From contig CAZCMX010000003.1 in assembly GCA_964499985.1 (NCBI GenBank), positions 1-64,000 of the forward strand: DNA of 64,000 bases, read 5' to 3'. The notes beneath the pieces are model-generated. The model saw only the letters and a program-made list of their open reading frames with translations, made no database searches and was not told where the DNA came from. Within the stretch, counting starts at the first letter, position 1; each line of letters opens with the position of its first letter. The position numbers and the translations under genes are program-made. Positions 25,501 to 32,814 of the stretch are shown here, one piece after another. The stretch is from UBA5734 sp964499985. GTDB taxonomy: Bacteria > Bacillota > Clostridia > Saccharofermentanales > UBA5734.

Positions 25501-26061
25501 ACGACCGATATGAAGAGCTACCTGTCGATTCCGGAACAGTGGCGGCAGGATACTCGCCTGGTTGAGGTCTGGCTTGATTTGCAAACCGTTCCCGGTCCGT
25601 ATACCCAACCTGCCCCGGCTGGCTTGAATGTTTTGAAGATTTTCGATGTCCGCCTAATGCAGCGGGTAACGGATGCTGCTGGCCAACAGACAACCAGGGA
25701 AGTCGATCCGCAACAGATCAGGCATAACATCACGGTCATGCTGCCGCTGAGTCCTTCGCTGGCTGCACAGTCTGATCTGAAGGTTGCCACGGTCGGAGCG
25801 GATGGCCAGATGGCCTTCCTGTCTGCCCAGCGCCAGGAGATTGATGGAGTCACCTATCTGGTTGTTGAAAATAATGCCCTATACCAGCTTTGGGTTTTTG
25901 GTGCCGAATCGGCTGTTCCTGGCGATGCTACAGTGGCGATCCCGAAGACTGGCGATCAAGATTTTAACGGGGCGATTCTCTGCCTTCTCCTTTTGGGCGG
26001 GCTAGCGCTCCTGCTGATCCGTCCGAAAATGAAACCTGGCGACACCATCCAGCAGCCCTAA
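22594..26061 (+). CDS. Large InlB-repeat (Listeria-Bacteroides repeat) surface protein with IPKTG sorting signal; start uncertain, gap inside
   Basis: A cell-wall-anchored surface protein of about 1155 residues. Residues 1-240 form a beta-rich N-terminal domain (FAFVGIDVANSDGTFDSKLD). From residue 244 there are about seven InlB B-type repeats of 65-80 residues, each ending in a pattern like GYIFAGWKTT or YAKWEP. After the 100-N gap come two related domains (VKLVIESIGKN..., LVEVWLDLQTV...). The end has IPKTGD at residue 1116, a membrane helix (ILCLLLLGGLALLLI) and a charged tail: a sortase signal. The start is a problem: the frame opens at a TTG without a signal peptide. A good ribosome site with ATG at 22559 is in another frame and stops after ten codons. 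Either an indel near AAAAGGGG at 22566-22573 or a lost 5' end explains this. Confidence 0.82.
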   Translation: MSSATWKPAVPMNGQFDYLTDQQTAAGQPVSQDIVGDSTRPAFYTSYDEANNEIAFRIRLNNQDGNNDTLTAFKNFAFVGIDVANSDGTFDSKLDFFVGIYNVVESSKNRGRIGIYNTDPTKLNISPSTTGIVNPAIIQYSAIYDGANPNFSVDKTTDSNFSSNSDYFISYKVPVRDINLAMQKVGKPYRITSATALRYIVGTAAQDNSFNQDIGGIQGFNSKSTASWDELGVFTPISNPSGTGLNVEFYNDLSGTNQLSATMTAVAGFGLGSLPTLPTTSITADGKTMDYYFLGWSTNPAATTADFSASTAVNEPLALYSVWTTGAQTVRFFNNYTALDNPLHATVKVGAGSPLGSLYPANPTLANYAFMGWYPNRDGTGDIVATKSTLVDRDLDFYAKWEPLVTVSFNAGSNGSFETSGSPVTLVKGSSLGSLPAVIGKTTGSTTYYLTGWLGSDGKTYTESTPIDASVTLTAQWTTNKYSVTFVDGVAATTDPVIDVAVGSSIGTLPVPPLRDGYVFDGWYTAETGGTEVTASTVPTGTASVFAHWIQLLTVTFNYNYTGATEPYTTATVFGGPAFGTLPSEPTQEGYIFAGWKTTAGSTFDATTFVASNTIVNAQWTPITYQLTYTAGSHGSIEGITSQTVNHGNSGSSVTAVPDAGYRFVKWSDGVSTATRTDSNVITDIQVTALFAAADTFSVIYDAGSGSDAPIDSNSYIQDATVTVLGAGDMKRAGYTFAGWDTDASAATVVYKLNDTFTMGSDHVKLYAVWTLDXXXXXXXXXXXXXXXXXXXXXXXXXXXXXXXXXXKMPAGEVKLVIESIGKNSDINEVKQIYACTYPKGSAIRVYDIYLLQRPSPEADWSNLATADIDDFHATLYMDIQDYILAGGDPDLLSVHYFDNGEWIEEMAVLGVEEIDGITYLIFETNHFSYFVLLADEQDGTNEKESTPARIPGKVELTTLLHIPETGVRTTDMKSYLSIPEQWRQDTRLVEVWLDLQTVPGPYTQPAPAGLNVLKIFDVRLMQRVTDAAGQQTTREVDPQQIRHNITVMLPLSPSLAAQSDLKVATVGADGQMAFLSAQRQEIDGVTYLVVENNALYQLWVFGAESAVPGDATVAIPKTGDQDFNGAILCLLLLGGLALLLIRPKMKPGDTIQQP
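24915..25014. other. Assembly gap, 100 N
   Basis: Within the surface protein gene, between the last visible InlB repeat and the C-terminal domains. Repeats commonly collapse in assemblies, so more repeats may be missing. Confidence 0.85.
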
Positions 26062-26087
26062 GGGAAAGCACAGTCTTGAGTTGCCAT

Positions 26088-26131
26088 GCCCGCCTCTTGC
26101 CATCACCGTGCAGGGGGCGGGCCTCTTTTTT
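26088..26131 (+). terminator. Terminator of the surface protein gene
   Basis: GCCCGCC (26088-26094) pairs with GGCGGGC (26116-26122), with a longer loop, and is followed by CCTCTTTTTT, 26 bases after the stop codon. Confidence 0.8.
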
Positions 26132-26247
26132 AGCTACCAGTGCCCCTGGTGACAGCAGGATATCCTTGGCATGCTAGAGTCTAGATAGAGGCAGGCTGCA
26201 GCTTGGAGCTGGCCGCCGAGGAAAATGCTTAGTCATGGAGGTTTAAG

Positions 26248-26634
26248 ATGAATATTCTTTATGATGTTCAGTCGGATAAGTTGTTTGAGCAGGCGGTTGC
26301 CGATCTCAAGGCGAGCCTGGCCACCGTTAATTTCGGAGTGCTGTGGGAGCTCAACCTTCGCGATAAACTGCACGAGAAGGGCCTCGAGTTTGCCGACAAT
26401 ATCCAGATTCTCGAGGTTTGCAATCCGAAACAGGCCAAACGGGCTTTGGAGACTCAGATCGAAGTTGGGGCATTTTTGCCCTGCAAGATCGTGGTTTTCG
26501 AAAAAGAAGGCAAGGTGCATCTGGCCCTGCCCAGACCGGGTGCCCTGATCGGCTTGATCGACAATGCCAGCCTGCAGGGTGTGGCCGAAGAAGTCGAAGC
26601 GGCGCTCAAATCCGCGATTGACCAGGCCCGGTAG
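26248..26634 (+). CDS. DUF302 domain protein
   Basis: A 128-residue small cytoplasmic protein that fits DUF302: an N-terminal SDKLFEQAVADLKASLATVNFGVLWELNL segment, then ILEVCNPKQAKRALE and the centre LPCKIVVFEKEGKVHLALPRP. The start ATG follows GGAGG by eight bases. DUF302 proteins form a small alpha/beta fold of unknown function, often near redox or metal genes; none is adjacent here. It stands alone between two terminators. Confidence 0.88.
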   Translation: MNILYDVQSDKLFEQAVADLKASLATVNFGVLWELNLRDKLHEKGLEFADNIQILEVCNPKQAKRALETQIEVGAFLPCKIVVFEKEGKVHLALPRPGALIGLIDNASLQGVAEEVEAALKSAIDQAR

Positions 26635-26660
26635 CCCCGGCCCCAGGCGCGAAAGACATT

Positions 26661-26685
26661 AAAAAAGGGACCGGGTCCCTTTTTT
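26661..26685. terminator. Bidirectional terminator (GGGACCGGGTCCC palindrome)
   Basis: AAAAAAGGGAC and GTCCCTTTTTT flank CGG, a perfect palindrome with an A tract and T tract. It lies between the convergent DUF302 and esterase genes and can serve both. A related copy is at 22389-22412. Confidence 0.85.
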
Positions 26686-26686
26686 G

Positions 26687-27556
26687 TCAAAATTGCTTCA
26701 GCCAGAAGGCGAGGGCTTCGGCAAACCAGCCCTCGGCTGGCGTGCCATAACCCGTCCCCCAGCCATGGGCCATGCCGGGCACCACTTTGTATTGGCAGGC
26801 GATGCCCGCCTGGTCGAGGGCTTCGACCAGATGGTCACTGTTGGCGATCGACACGACAGGATCGCCCGTGCAGTGCCAGACATAGGTGGGCGGATAGCCG
26901 GGCCTGATCTGCTGCTCGATCGAGTGAGCGGCAATCGTTTCAGCATCAGGATTTCTGCCCAGTAACAATCGCCGGCTCAGGAGATGAGCATGCTCGCCCA
27001 TATTGACCACAGGATATGCTGCGACAATGGCGGCGGGCAGGGGCAGGCTATAGGCCGGAGCACCCAGATGCCCTGTGCCCCAGCTCAGGGCCAGATGGCC
27101 ACCGGCCGAATAGCCCCAGATGGAATAGTTCAGATTGCAAAGGCCCAGTGCCTCAGCCTGCTGGAAAACCAGCCGCAAGGCCTGGGCGACATCCTCCAAG
27201 GGGGCGGGATGGCGGGCGTCCAGACCTGTCCGGTAAACCAGGACGAAAGCGGGATGACCGGCTTTGATCAGGGCCGCTGCAGTTGGAAAGCCTTCCCGGA
27301 CTCGGGCGACCCGAGCATAGGCACCCCCTGGACAGATCAGGGCGAACGGCTTTTGGCCATCCGCGGGGAAATAATACAGCCTGACCCTTTCCCGGGCCGG
27401 CACTTGCAAGATCTCTTCCGGCCCCCAGACGGACAGCACCTGGTAAGCCCCCTGAGACCGGCTTTTCAACAAGGCCTGGAGCCCTTCGGCGAGGCTGCCG
27501 CCAATCCGGAAATTTTCTATTTTGGCCAGGGGGAACCGGGGCAAACGTACAGGCAT
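26687..27556 (-). CDS. Alpha/beta hydrolase (esterase/lipase-like)
   Basis: A 289-residue cytoplasmic serine hydrolase of the acetyl-esterase/BD-FAE group. The oxyanion region is ALICPGGAYARV (residues 72-83), the nucleophile elbow is GYSAGGH with Ser150, Asp follows in WHCTGDPVVSIANSD, and the catalytic His is in MAHGWGTGYG. No signal peptide is present. It is the last gene of a three-gene cassette with a zinc-ribbon membrane protein and an HxxxD acyltransferase (spacing 13-14 bases), so it probably cleaves an ester related to the acyltransferase product or donor (inference). Confidence 0.9.
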   Translation of the reverse strand: MPVRLPRFPLAKIENFRIGGSLAEGLQALLKSRSQGAYQVLSVWGPEEILQVPARERVRLYYFPADGQKPFALICPGGAYARVARVREGFPTAAALIKAGHPAFVLVYRTGLDARHPAPLEDVAQALRLVFQQAEALGLCNLNYSIWGYSAGGHLALSWGTGHLGAPAYSLPLPAAIVAAYPVVNMGEHAHLLSRRLLLGRNPDAETIAAHSIEQQIRPGYPPTYVWHCTGDPVVSIANSDHLVEALDQAGIACQYKVVPGMAHGWGTGYGTPAEGWFAEALAFWLKQF

Positions 27557-27569
27557 GGCAAACTCCCAT

Positions 27570-28280
27570 TCAAACGTGCAAACGCTTCAAGATTTCGGTG
27601 CGCACTTTCTGGCGCCGGGCAATGAACAAGAAAATGGCAGCAACGGCCAGACAGGGTAAAAGCACAAACCACGACCAGGTCATCAGCCAGTGGTTCTCAC
27701 TATAAAAGGTGACCAGCAGATCAGTTCCGGCTGACATCAGGCCAGTGGCGATGAAGATCGAAGCCGGGATTGCAAACCCGCGAATGATGTTTCGTCTGGC
27801 CAGCAATGTGACGGCACTGGCGAGAAGGGTCAGGAGCAGGACCAGGGGCATGGCCAGAGAAATGAACCAGCGGGATTTCGACACCGTCAAATATTCAATC
27901 AGATAGAGAAACCCAAGCAGACTGCCACTGACCGGCAGCATGACCAGAACGAAACGGGGTTTATTGTAGAGAAAGCCGGGGGCCAGCCAGAACCAGAGCA
28001 TCGCCAGCGCTCCGGCAACATAGAGGCTCCAGCCGAGCTGCCCGGAGTAGGTATAGTCAATCGCCAGGCAAATCGCCATCGGAAAAGCGAGGGCGATCGT
28101 GATCATCGCGGCGATGAACCGGCGGTTGGTCTGGGCAATCCGCGGATCGTCGCGGTGCGGGTAGGGCTGCCAGGGATTTTCCACCACTGGCTGGGCCGGA
28201 TTGATGACCTCGACGCCGCAGAGCGGGCATTTTATTTCTGAAGGAGCCAATTCGACTCCACAATTGACACAATAGGACAT
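27570..28280 (-). CDS. Zinc-ribbon membrane protein (DUF6320-like)
   Basis: A 236-residue integral membrane protein. The N-terminus carries a four-Cys zinc ribbon, CVNCGVEL with CPLCGVEV (residues 4-24), then about six hydrophobic segments between residues 50 and 225. The C-terminus is cytoplasmic and basic (ARRQKVRTEILKRL). As far as I remember, proteins of this layout (DUF6320) occur next to alcohol acetyltransferase-like and alpha/beta hydrolase genes in Clostridia, the same arrangement as here. Function is unknown; a membrane partner of the acyltransferase is possible. Confidence 0.8.
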   Translation of the reverse strand: MSYCVNCGVELAPSEIKCPLCGVEVINPAQPVVENPWQPYPHRDDPRIAQTNRRFIAAMITIALAFPMAICLAIDYTYSGQLGWSLYVAGALAMLWFWLAPGFLYNKPRFVLVMLPVSGSLLGFLYLIEYLTVSKSRWFISLAMPLVLLLTLLASAVTLLARRNIIRGFAIPASIFIATGLMSAGTDLLVTFYSENHWLMTWSWFVLLPCLAVAAIFLFIARRQKVRTEILKRLHV

Positions 28281-28294
28281 GGAAACCTCCAGAT

Positions 28295-29569
28295 TCAGTT
28301 GAGGTTGCTGGCAACCCGGACTGGAATGCCCAGCCGGACCAGATGGCGGAAAAATTCACGCTGGAAATCGGTCTCGAGAATGGTCCCGGTCAGGTTGACA
28401 ACGACCTGGTCCTTGCAGCTGATCACCGCGCCATTGACCGGTGTGCAACGGGAAGGCCCCAGTAAAAAATCGAGATGTTCGATCCATTCCGCCAGATCGG
28501 CGGGCAGCTTTTGCACCCCCAGATTGGAAAAAGAAGCAGAGAAGCTCGCCTCGCCCGTCGCGGCATACACCAGGCGTATGATCGCATTTTTCAAGATGAG
28601 AGGGCTGACGCGGATCAGCCAGTTGTTTTCCGGGGTGACATTGGCTGCCATCAAGGCATTGAGGTACCTTTCATTGACCGTGAAGCGCATGAAATGGTGA
28701 ACGGTTTGCAAGACCTCATGGAAGGTGTAATCGCCAAAGGCCGGCTCGATCCCGGGTAAGGCATAGAGGAAAAAATTGCGCAGGGTCTGGCTGGGAAAGA
28801 AACGCCGCAGGTTGACCGGCACGGAAATCCGCACCGGAGAGTCAATCCTAAAACCGCCTTTTTGCTGGATCTGGTAGATCTGGTACATGGCGACCCCGAC
28901 CAGCAATTCAGTCACGGACACCTTGTGGGCCCGGGCCACCTGGCTCAGGACCTCCACTGGCATGGTTCCGCTGATGATCTGGAAATGATGGCCGGGCTTG
29001 AGGGTGCCTTGCAGCTGGAATGCCCGCGACAGATTCGGCCGGTGCGATTTGCGGAACCGGGCATACCGTTTGTAGGCGTCCTCCATCTCCTCAGGCTTCG
29101 GTGCCGCCTGCAAGTCCAGGATTCCATGTCCGGGATCGGGCTGGACCGGGTGACCAGCCAGATTCAAGTAACCGGCGACGAGGGTTTTCAGAAAGACGCT
29201 GCCGCCGGTCCCATCGGTCAAGGCATGGAAAAAATCGACAGCAATCCGGCGGTCGGTATAGCGGACCTTGAACAGATACCCTGCCTGATCCCCCTTGTTC
29301 AGGGGGCGCAAGGGCTGGCGGACATCCATTTCGATGGTGGCAGGATGTGGATTGGCTTCCAGATAATACCAGAACAGACCGCGCCGCAAGCGGACCGCGA
29401 AGAAGGGCAAGCGCTCCAGCGTCAAATCGAGTGCCCGCTGCAAAATGGCCGGATCAATGGGGATGGTCAGGGTGGCGGACAGGCGGAACATGGTCAAATG
29501 CCGCGAATGCGCCAGCACCGGGTAGATTTTGGCCACATTATCCAGCCGGTACCAGGCCTCATGCCGCAT
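28295..29569 (-). CDS. HxxxD acyltransferase (alcohol acetyltransferase/condensation-like)
   Basis: A 424-residue cytoplasmic protein of the chloramphenicol-acetyltransferase/condensation superfamily. The catalytic HxxxD is H115-ALT-D119 followed by GTGG (FFHALTDGTGG). The N-terminal RLDNVAKIYPVLAHSRHLTMFRLSA stretch and the later YALPGIEPAFGDYTFHEV stretch are typical of the bacterial alcohol acetyltransferase family. It probably transfers an acyl group from CoA to a hydroxyl acceptor. First gene of the cassette with the zinc-ribbon membrane protein and the esterase. The acceptor is unknown. Confidence 0.82.
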   Translation of the reverse strand: MRHEAWYRLDNVAKIYPVLAHSRHLTMFRLSATLTIPIDPAILQRALDLTLERLPFFAVRLRRGLFWYYLEANPHPATIEMDVRQPLRPLNKGDQAGYLFKVRYTDRRIAVDFFHALTDGTGGSVFLKTLVAGYLNLAGHPVQPDPGHGILDLQAAPKPEEMEDAYKRYARFRKSHRPNLSRAFQLQGTLKPGHHFQIISGTMPVEVLSQVARAHKVSVTELLVGVAMYQIYQIQQKGGFRIDSPVRISVPVNLRRFFPSQTLRNFFLYALPGIEPAFGDYTFHEVLQTVHHFMRFTVNERYLNALMAANVTPENNWLIRVSPLILKNAIIRLVYAATGEASFSASFSNLGVQKLPADLAEWIEHLDFLLGPSRCTPVNGAVISCKDQVVVNLTGTILETDFQREFFRHLVRLGIPVRVASNLN

Positions 29570-29602
29570 CGTGTTCCTCCGATAGACTTCTGATCTCTCA
29601 AC

Positions 29603-29625
29603 GGCCGGGCCTTGGCGGCCCGGCC
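29603..29625 (-). terminator. GC-rich hairpin downstream of the NADH oxidase gene
   Basis: GGCCGGGCC (29603-29611) pairs with GGCCCGGCC (29617-29625). It lies between the NADH oxidase stop and the acyltransferase start on the minus strand. A T run is lacking, so termination would be weak. Confidence 0.5.
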
Positions 29626-29718
29626 TGCCTACAGTGTAGCACGTATGACTGGCCTGCGACCGGTCTGTTCGAATGGCGAATGGAGATCAGGTCAACGCAA
29701 GAACGCGCAGCAACTCAT

Positions 29719-31047
29719 TTATAATGCGGCCAGACCGGCGGCATTGAGCCAGTTCCAGGGCTTGTTGTAATGGGGCTGGAAGAAGAAGTCCATCAGGGCG
29801 AGGTCGTCGATGGTCATCTTGCCCTGGATGGCGACCGAGACGGCATTCATCGACTGGGTCAGGTCGGCTTTGGAGAGGACCTGGGCGCCCAGGATGCGCC
29901 GGCTGCTCTTTTCATAGACCACTTTCAGCCTGATCTGGTTATAGGTCGGCATGAATTCCGGCCGTTCGTTGTCAAGGACCGTGCTGGTCGCGACATCGAG
30001 CCCGGCGTCTTTGGCAGATTGTTCGGTCATGCCGGTGGCAGCGATGTTGAGGTCAAAGATCCGGATACCGGAAGTGCCTTGGGTGCCGCGGTGGGCGAGT
30101 GATTTTTCCTTGAGGTTTCTGCCGATCAGGACGCCCATGCGGACCGCATTGGTGGCCAGCGGGATATATTCGGTTTTGCCAGTCGGATTGTAACGGACCG
30201 CGCAGCAATCACCACCGGCCAGGACATCGGGATGGCTGGTATGCATGTATTCATCAACGACGATGGCGCCATTGGGCAGCATGTCGAGCTGGTCCTTGAA
30301 TAAGGCGGTATTGGGACGAAAACCAATGCAGAGGATGACCAGGTCGGCTTCATAACGCCCTTTGTCGGTTTTGACGGCAGTCACAGCACCATCCTTGCCT
30401 TCAAATTCGGTGACACATTCGCCGAGCGCGAGCTGGATCTGGTTTTCCTTTAAGGTGGCTTCGACTTCGCTGGTGAATTCGGCATCGAGGTATTTGTTGA
30501 GGACCCGGGGGAGGGCGTCGATCAGGACGACTTCCTTGCCGTTCTCGCGAAAGGCTTCGACGAGCTCGACGCCAATATAACCAGCTCCGACGACCACCAC
30601 CCGCCTGGCATCGGATGTCTTGTCGATAATGGTCTTGGCGTGATTGAAATTTTTCGACAGGAGGATATTCTTCTGGTCGATGCCGGGGATCCGGGGGGTG
30701 ATCGGCCAGGAGCCAGTGGTGATGACGAGCTTGTCAAAACCATCCGTAAATTCCGCATCTGTCAGGAGATTTTTCACTTTGACCGTCTTGCTGGCAATGT
30801 CCACTGCAAGGACATCATGGTTCATCTGGGTATCAACCCCGAGCTTGGCCAGGCTCTCCGGCGAGCTGTAGAACAAACCGTTGGCATCCTTGACGACACC
30901 ACCGACGTACAGGGCAATACCACAGGAAAGAAAAGAAATATTGTCGTTGCGTTCATAGACGGTGACCTGGGCATCCGGGTGCAGTTTTTTGATGTTGACG
31001 ATGGCAGCGGTGCCGGCATGGGTGCAGCCAATAACTAGGACTTTCAT
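29719..31047 (-). CDS. NADH oxidase / CoA-disulfide reductase-type flavoprotein
   Basis: A 442-residue FAD-dependent pyridine nucleotide-disulfide oxidoreductase. The FAD motif VIGCTHAGTAA begins at residue 5; the redox Cys42 is in ISFLSCGIALYVGG, the position used by water-forming NADH oxidases. The second dinucleotide motif is VVVVGAGYIGVELVEAF, followed by VLAGGDCCAVRY and a dimerisation domain ending FFQPHYNKPWNWLNAAG. It likely reduces oxygen to water with NADH, protecting an anaerobe or regenerating NAD. I chose the second ATG (31047) because GAGG sits eight bases before it. The upstream region has two palindromes (31125-31153), possibly redox or carbon control sites. Confidence 0.9.
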   Translation of the reverse strand: MKVLVIGCTHAGTAAIVNIKKLHPDAQVTVYERNDNISFLSCGIALYVGGVVKDANGLFYSSPESLAKLGVDTQMNHDVLAVDIASKTVKVKNLLTDAEFTDGFDKLVITTGSWPITPRIPGIDQKNILLSKNFNHAKTIIDKTSDARRVVVVGAGYIGVELVEAFRENGKEVVLIDALPRVLNKYLDAEFTSEVEATLKENQIQLALGECVTEFEGKDGAVTAVKTDKGRYEADLVILCIGFRPNTALFKDQLDMLPNGAIVVDEYMHTSHPDVLAGGDCCAVRYNPTGKTEYIPLATNAVRMGVLIGRNLKEKSLAHRGTQGTSGIRIFDLNIAATGMTEQSAKDAGLDVATSTVLDNERPEFMPTYNQIRLKVVYEKSSRRILGAQVLSKADLTQSMNAVSVAIQGKMTIDDLALMDFFFQPHYNKPWNWLNAAGLAAL

Positions 31048-31124
31048 GATCATTACCTCATCTTCGTTCGATTCATTCGATCAACGTCCGCCTGACCGGT
31101 GCGCCGCAGCGGTTTGACACGGTT

Positions 31125-31153
31125 GGAAACGTTTGCGAAAGTGATAATATCAC
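31125..31153. promoter_or_regulatory. Two palindromes upstream of the NADH oxidase gene
   Basis: GGAAACGTTTGC (31125-31136) resembles a LacI-family/cre box. Four bases on, GTGATAATATCAC (31141-31153) is a 6+1+6 perfect palindrome of the GTGA-N5-TCAC type, reminiscent of but not identical to Rex or CRP/FNR sites. They lie about 80-105 bases upstream of the start codon. Confidence 0.45.
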
Positions 31154-31266
31154 AGTGTTTCGCTCAGAAATGAAACGCAGGTAACGAAAATAAGAATCAT
31201 GATCAATTATTTCCAGGGCTCTGGCAGTGACTGGTCTGCATCATCAACCTGGCAGGCTGGCCAGGT

Positions 31267-31683
31267 TTAATTGAAACGCGCGATCAGGATATGCAGCATC
31301 ATCGCCAGACCTAAAAGGACGGCCACCGTGCGATGGGCGACAAGCCAAAGACCGGGCCTTTTCTTTTTCACATATGTGCCAAACCCGCCCAGGCTGCCCT
31401 GGATGACAAGCAGGAGACCGGCCACGACCCCTGATGGAAACAGGCCCCAGCTGCGGGACTGAACCAGGAAATGAGCGATCAAGGCGACCGAAGTGATGAT
31501 GGCAAACCAGCGATGCTTGCTGACAATGAAGCGCATGAACTGGGTATAACCCTGGCGCAGCGCATCTTCTTTGGGCCGTTTGAGGATCACGGCTTTGTTG
31601 AACCGTTTGACAAAATAATTGAGGATCGTCAATAAGTACCCCAAAGCGATGACATAGCCAAGGAACCTGCCCAGTGTGAACAT
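31267..31683 (-). CDS. Small four-helix membrane protein with paired histidines
   Basis: A 138-residue integral membrane protein starting at the ATG at 31683. Four hydrophobic segments are visible: LGYVIALGYLLTILNYFV, RWFAIITSVALIAHFLV, GVVAGLLLVIQGSLGGF and VAHRTVAVLLGLAMMLHILI. His residues occur at both ends of helices 2 and 4 (KHRW...AHF and AHRT...LHI), the spacing seen in haem-binding four-helix membrane proteins such as cytochrome b561 or ferric reductase-like families. Haem binding is inference. It lies upstream of the NADH oxidase gene on the same strand, with 219 bases between. Confidence 0.7.
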   Translation of the reverse strand: MFTLGRFLGYVIALGYLLTILNYFVKRFNKAVILKRPKEDALRQGYTQFMRFIVSKHRWFAIITSVALIAHFLVQSRSWGLFPSGVVAGLLLVIQGSLGGFGTYVKKKRPGLWLVAHRTVAVLLGLAMMLHILIARFN

Positions 31684-31754
31684 AATGGCCTCCAATGATT
31701 TGATTTGGCTGCTGGTTGCTGAAAATCGAATCGTTTTGCGCTAAAATAGGCTCC

Positions 31755-32225
31755 ATGGCGATCGAAATTGTCCGCAACTTTTTTAATATGCATGGTCTGG
31801 CTGACCGGATTCTCGAATTTCCTGTGTCGAGCGCGACCGTCGAGCTGGCGGCCCAGGCCTTGGGCTGCGAGGCCAAACGGATCGCCAAGACCTTGTCCTT
31901 TCTGGTGGCAGGCTCGGTTGTCCTGGTCGTCGCTGCCGGCGATGCCCGGATCGACAATGGCAAATTCAAAGCCCAGTTTGGCGCCAAGCCGAAAATGCTC
32001 GATGCCGAGCATGTCCTTGCGGCGACCGGTCATGCAGTGGGCGGCGTTTGCCCATTTGCAATCCCGGAGGGTGTGCCGGTCTACCTCGATGTCTCGCTGC
32101 AGCGATTCAAAACGGTATTTCCCGCCTGTGGCAGCAGCAATAGCGCGATCGAGCTGACTACGATTGAACTGGAGCACTATGCCAGGGCAAGCGGCTGGGT
32201 GGATGTCTGCAAGAGCTGGGAATGA
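31755..32225 (+). CDS. YbaK/EbsC-type aminoacyl-tRNA deacylase
   Basis: A 156-residue protein of the YbaK/ProX family, which hydrolyses mis-charged tRNAs such as Cys- or Ala-tRNA(Pro). The start chosen is MAIEIV at 31755; upstream in-frame codons are less plausible. Motifs include ILEFPVSSATVELAAQALGC, RIAKTLSFLV with the conserved Lys, and AVGGVCPFAIPEGVPVYLDVSLQRF, the classical GGVCPFG-like catalytic loop. Substrate specificity cannot be read. It converges on the MORN-like gene with only four bases between stops. Confidence 0.9.
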   Translation: MAIEIVRNFFNMHGLADRILEFPVSSATVELAAQALGCEAKRIAKTLSFLVAGSVVLVVAAGDARIDNGKFKAQFGAKPKMLDAEHVLAATGHAVGGVCPFAIPEGVPVYLDVSLQRFKTVFPACGSSNSAIELTTIELEHYARASGWVDVCKSWE

Positions 32226-32229
32226 TGGT

Positions 32230-32664
32230 TCAATACACGTAATTGATGAAGTCGGACGGGACATGGAAAATCAGCTGGCCGTTTTCGGTGTATTCGATGC
32301 CGTCATAAAAGCAGTCAGGGAATTTGACGACCGGGGATTCGATCGGGCCGCGCTTTAGAACATTGAAGGTGCCGATGAACCATTTGCTGCCATCATCGCG
32401 GTAGAGGACACCACTGGCATAATAGCGGGGTCCGATATAGGCGCGGGGGCGCTTGTTGAAAATGCCTTCGAACTTGATCTGGCCGTTGGGATAGTATTCG
32501 ACACCGATGTCGATCGACCAGTCATTGAAGATGCCATCGAAATGTTTCTGGCCATCCGGGTAATAGCTGATGCCGCGGCCATTGGGGACTGCGCCGGAGG
32601 CGCCCAATTTATACTCGCCCTCGTATTTGAGCTGGCCTTTTTCATAAAAGAGTCTTCCGCGCAT
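32230..32664 (-). CDS. MORN-like repeat protein
   Basis: A 144-residue soluble protein of tandem beta-hairpin repeats. Units of the type G-x-x-x-YYPDGQKHFDGIFNDW, YYPNGQIKFEGIFNKR and YTENGQLIFHVPSDF repeat every 22-25 residues and match MORN/MORN-variant repeats. It has no signal peptide, transmembrane segment or enzyme domain. Likely a binding scaffold, but the partner is unknown. It converges on the YbaK-like gene. Confidence 0.8.
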   Translation of the reverse strand: MRGRLFYEKGQLKYEGEYKLGASGAVPNGRGISYYPDGQKHFDGIFNDWSIDIGVEYYPNGQIKFEGIFNKRPRAYIGPRYYASGVLYRDDGSKWFIGTFNVLKRGPIESPVVKFPDCFYDGIEYTENGQLIFHVPSDFINYVY

Positions 32665-32814
32665 AAATCCCTGCCAATCGTCCGTTTTTAACAGCCTGCA
32701 AGGCTTGACTTGAAGTTCACTTCCAGCCGTATGATGACATTGTAGACTAGCAAAATTCAGCTGGCAAGGAATGGCAAAGTCATTCCGAGGCTCGATTCAA
32801 GGAGGCATAGGGAT

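Noticed and set aside
32705..32735. MerR-type promoter (19-base spacer) before the ferredoxin aldo/keto reductase
   Set aside because: TTGACT-N19-TATGAT is only suggestive. There is no MerR gene nearby and no dyad in the spacer.
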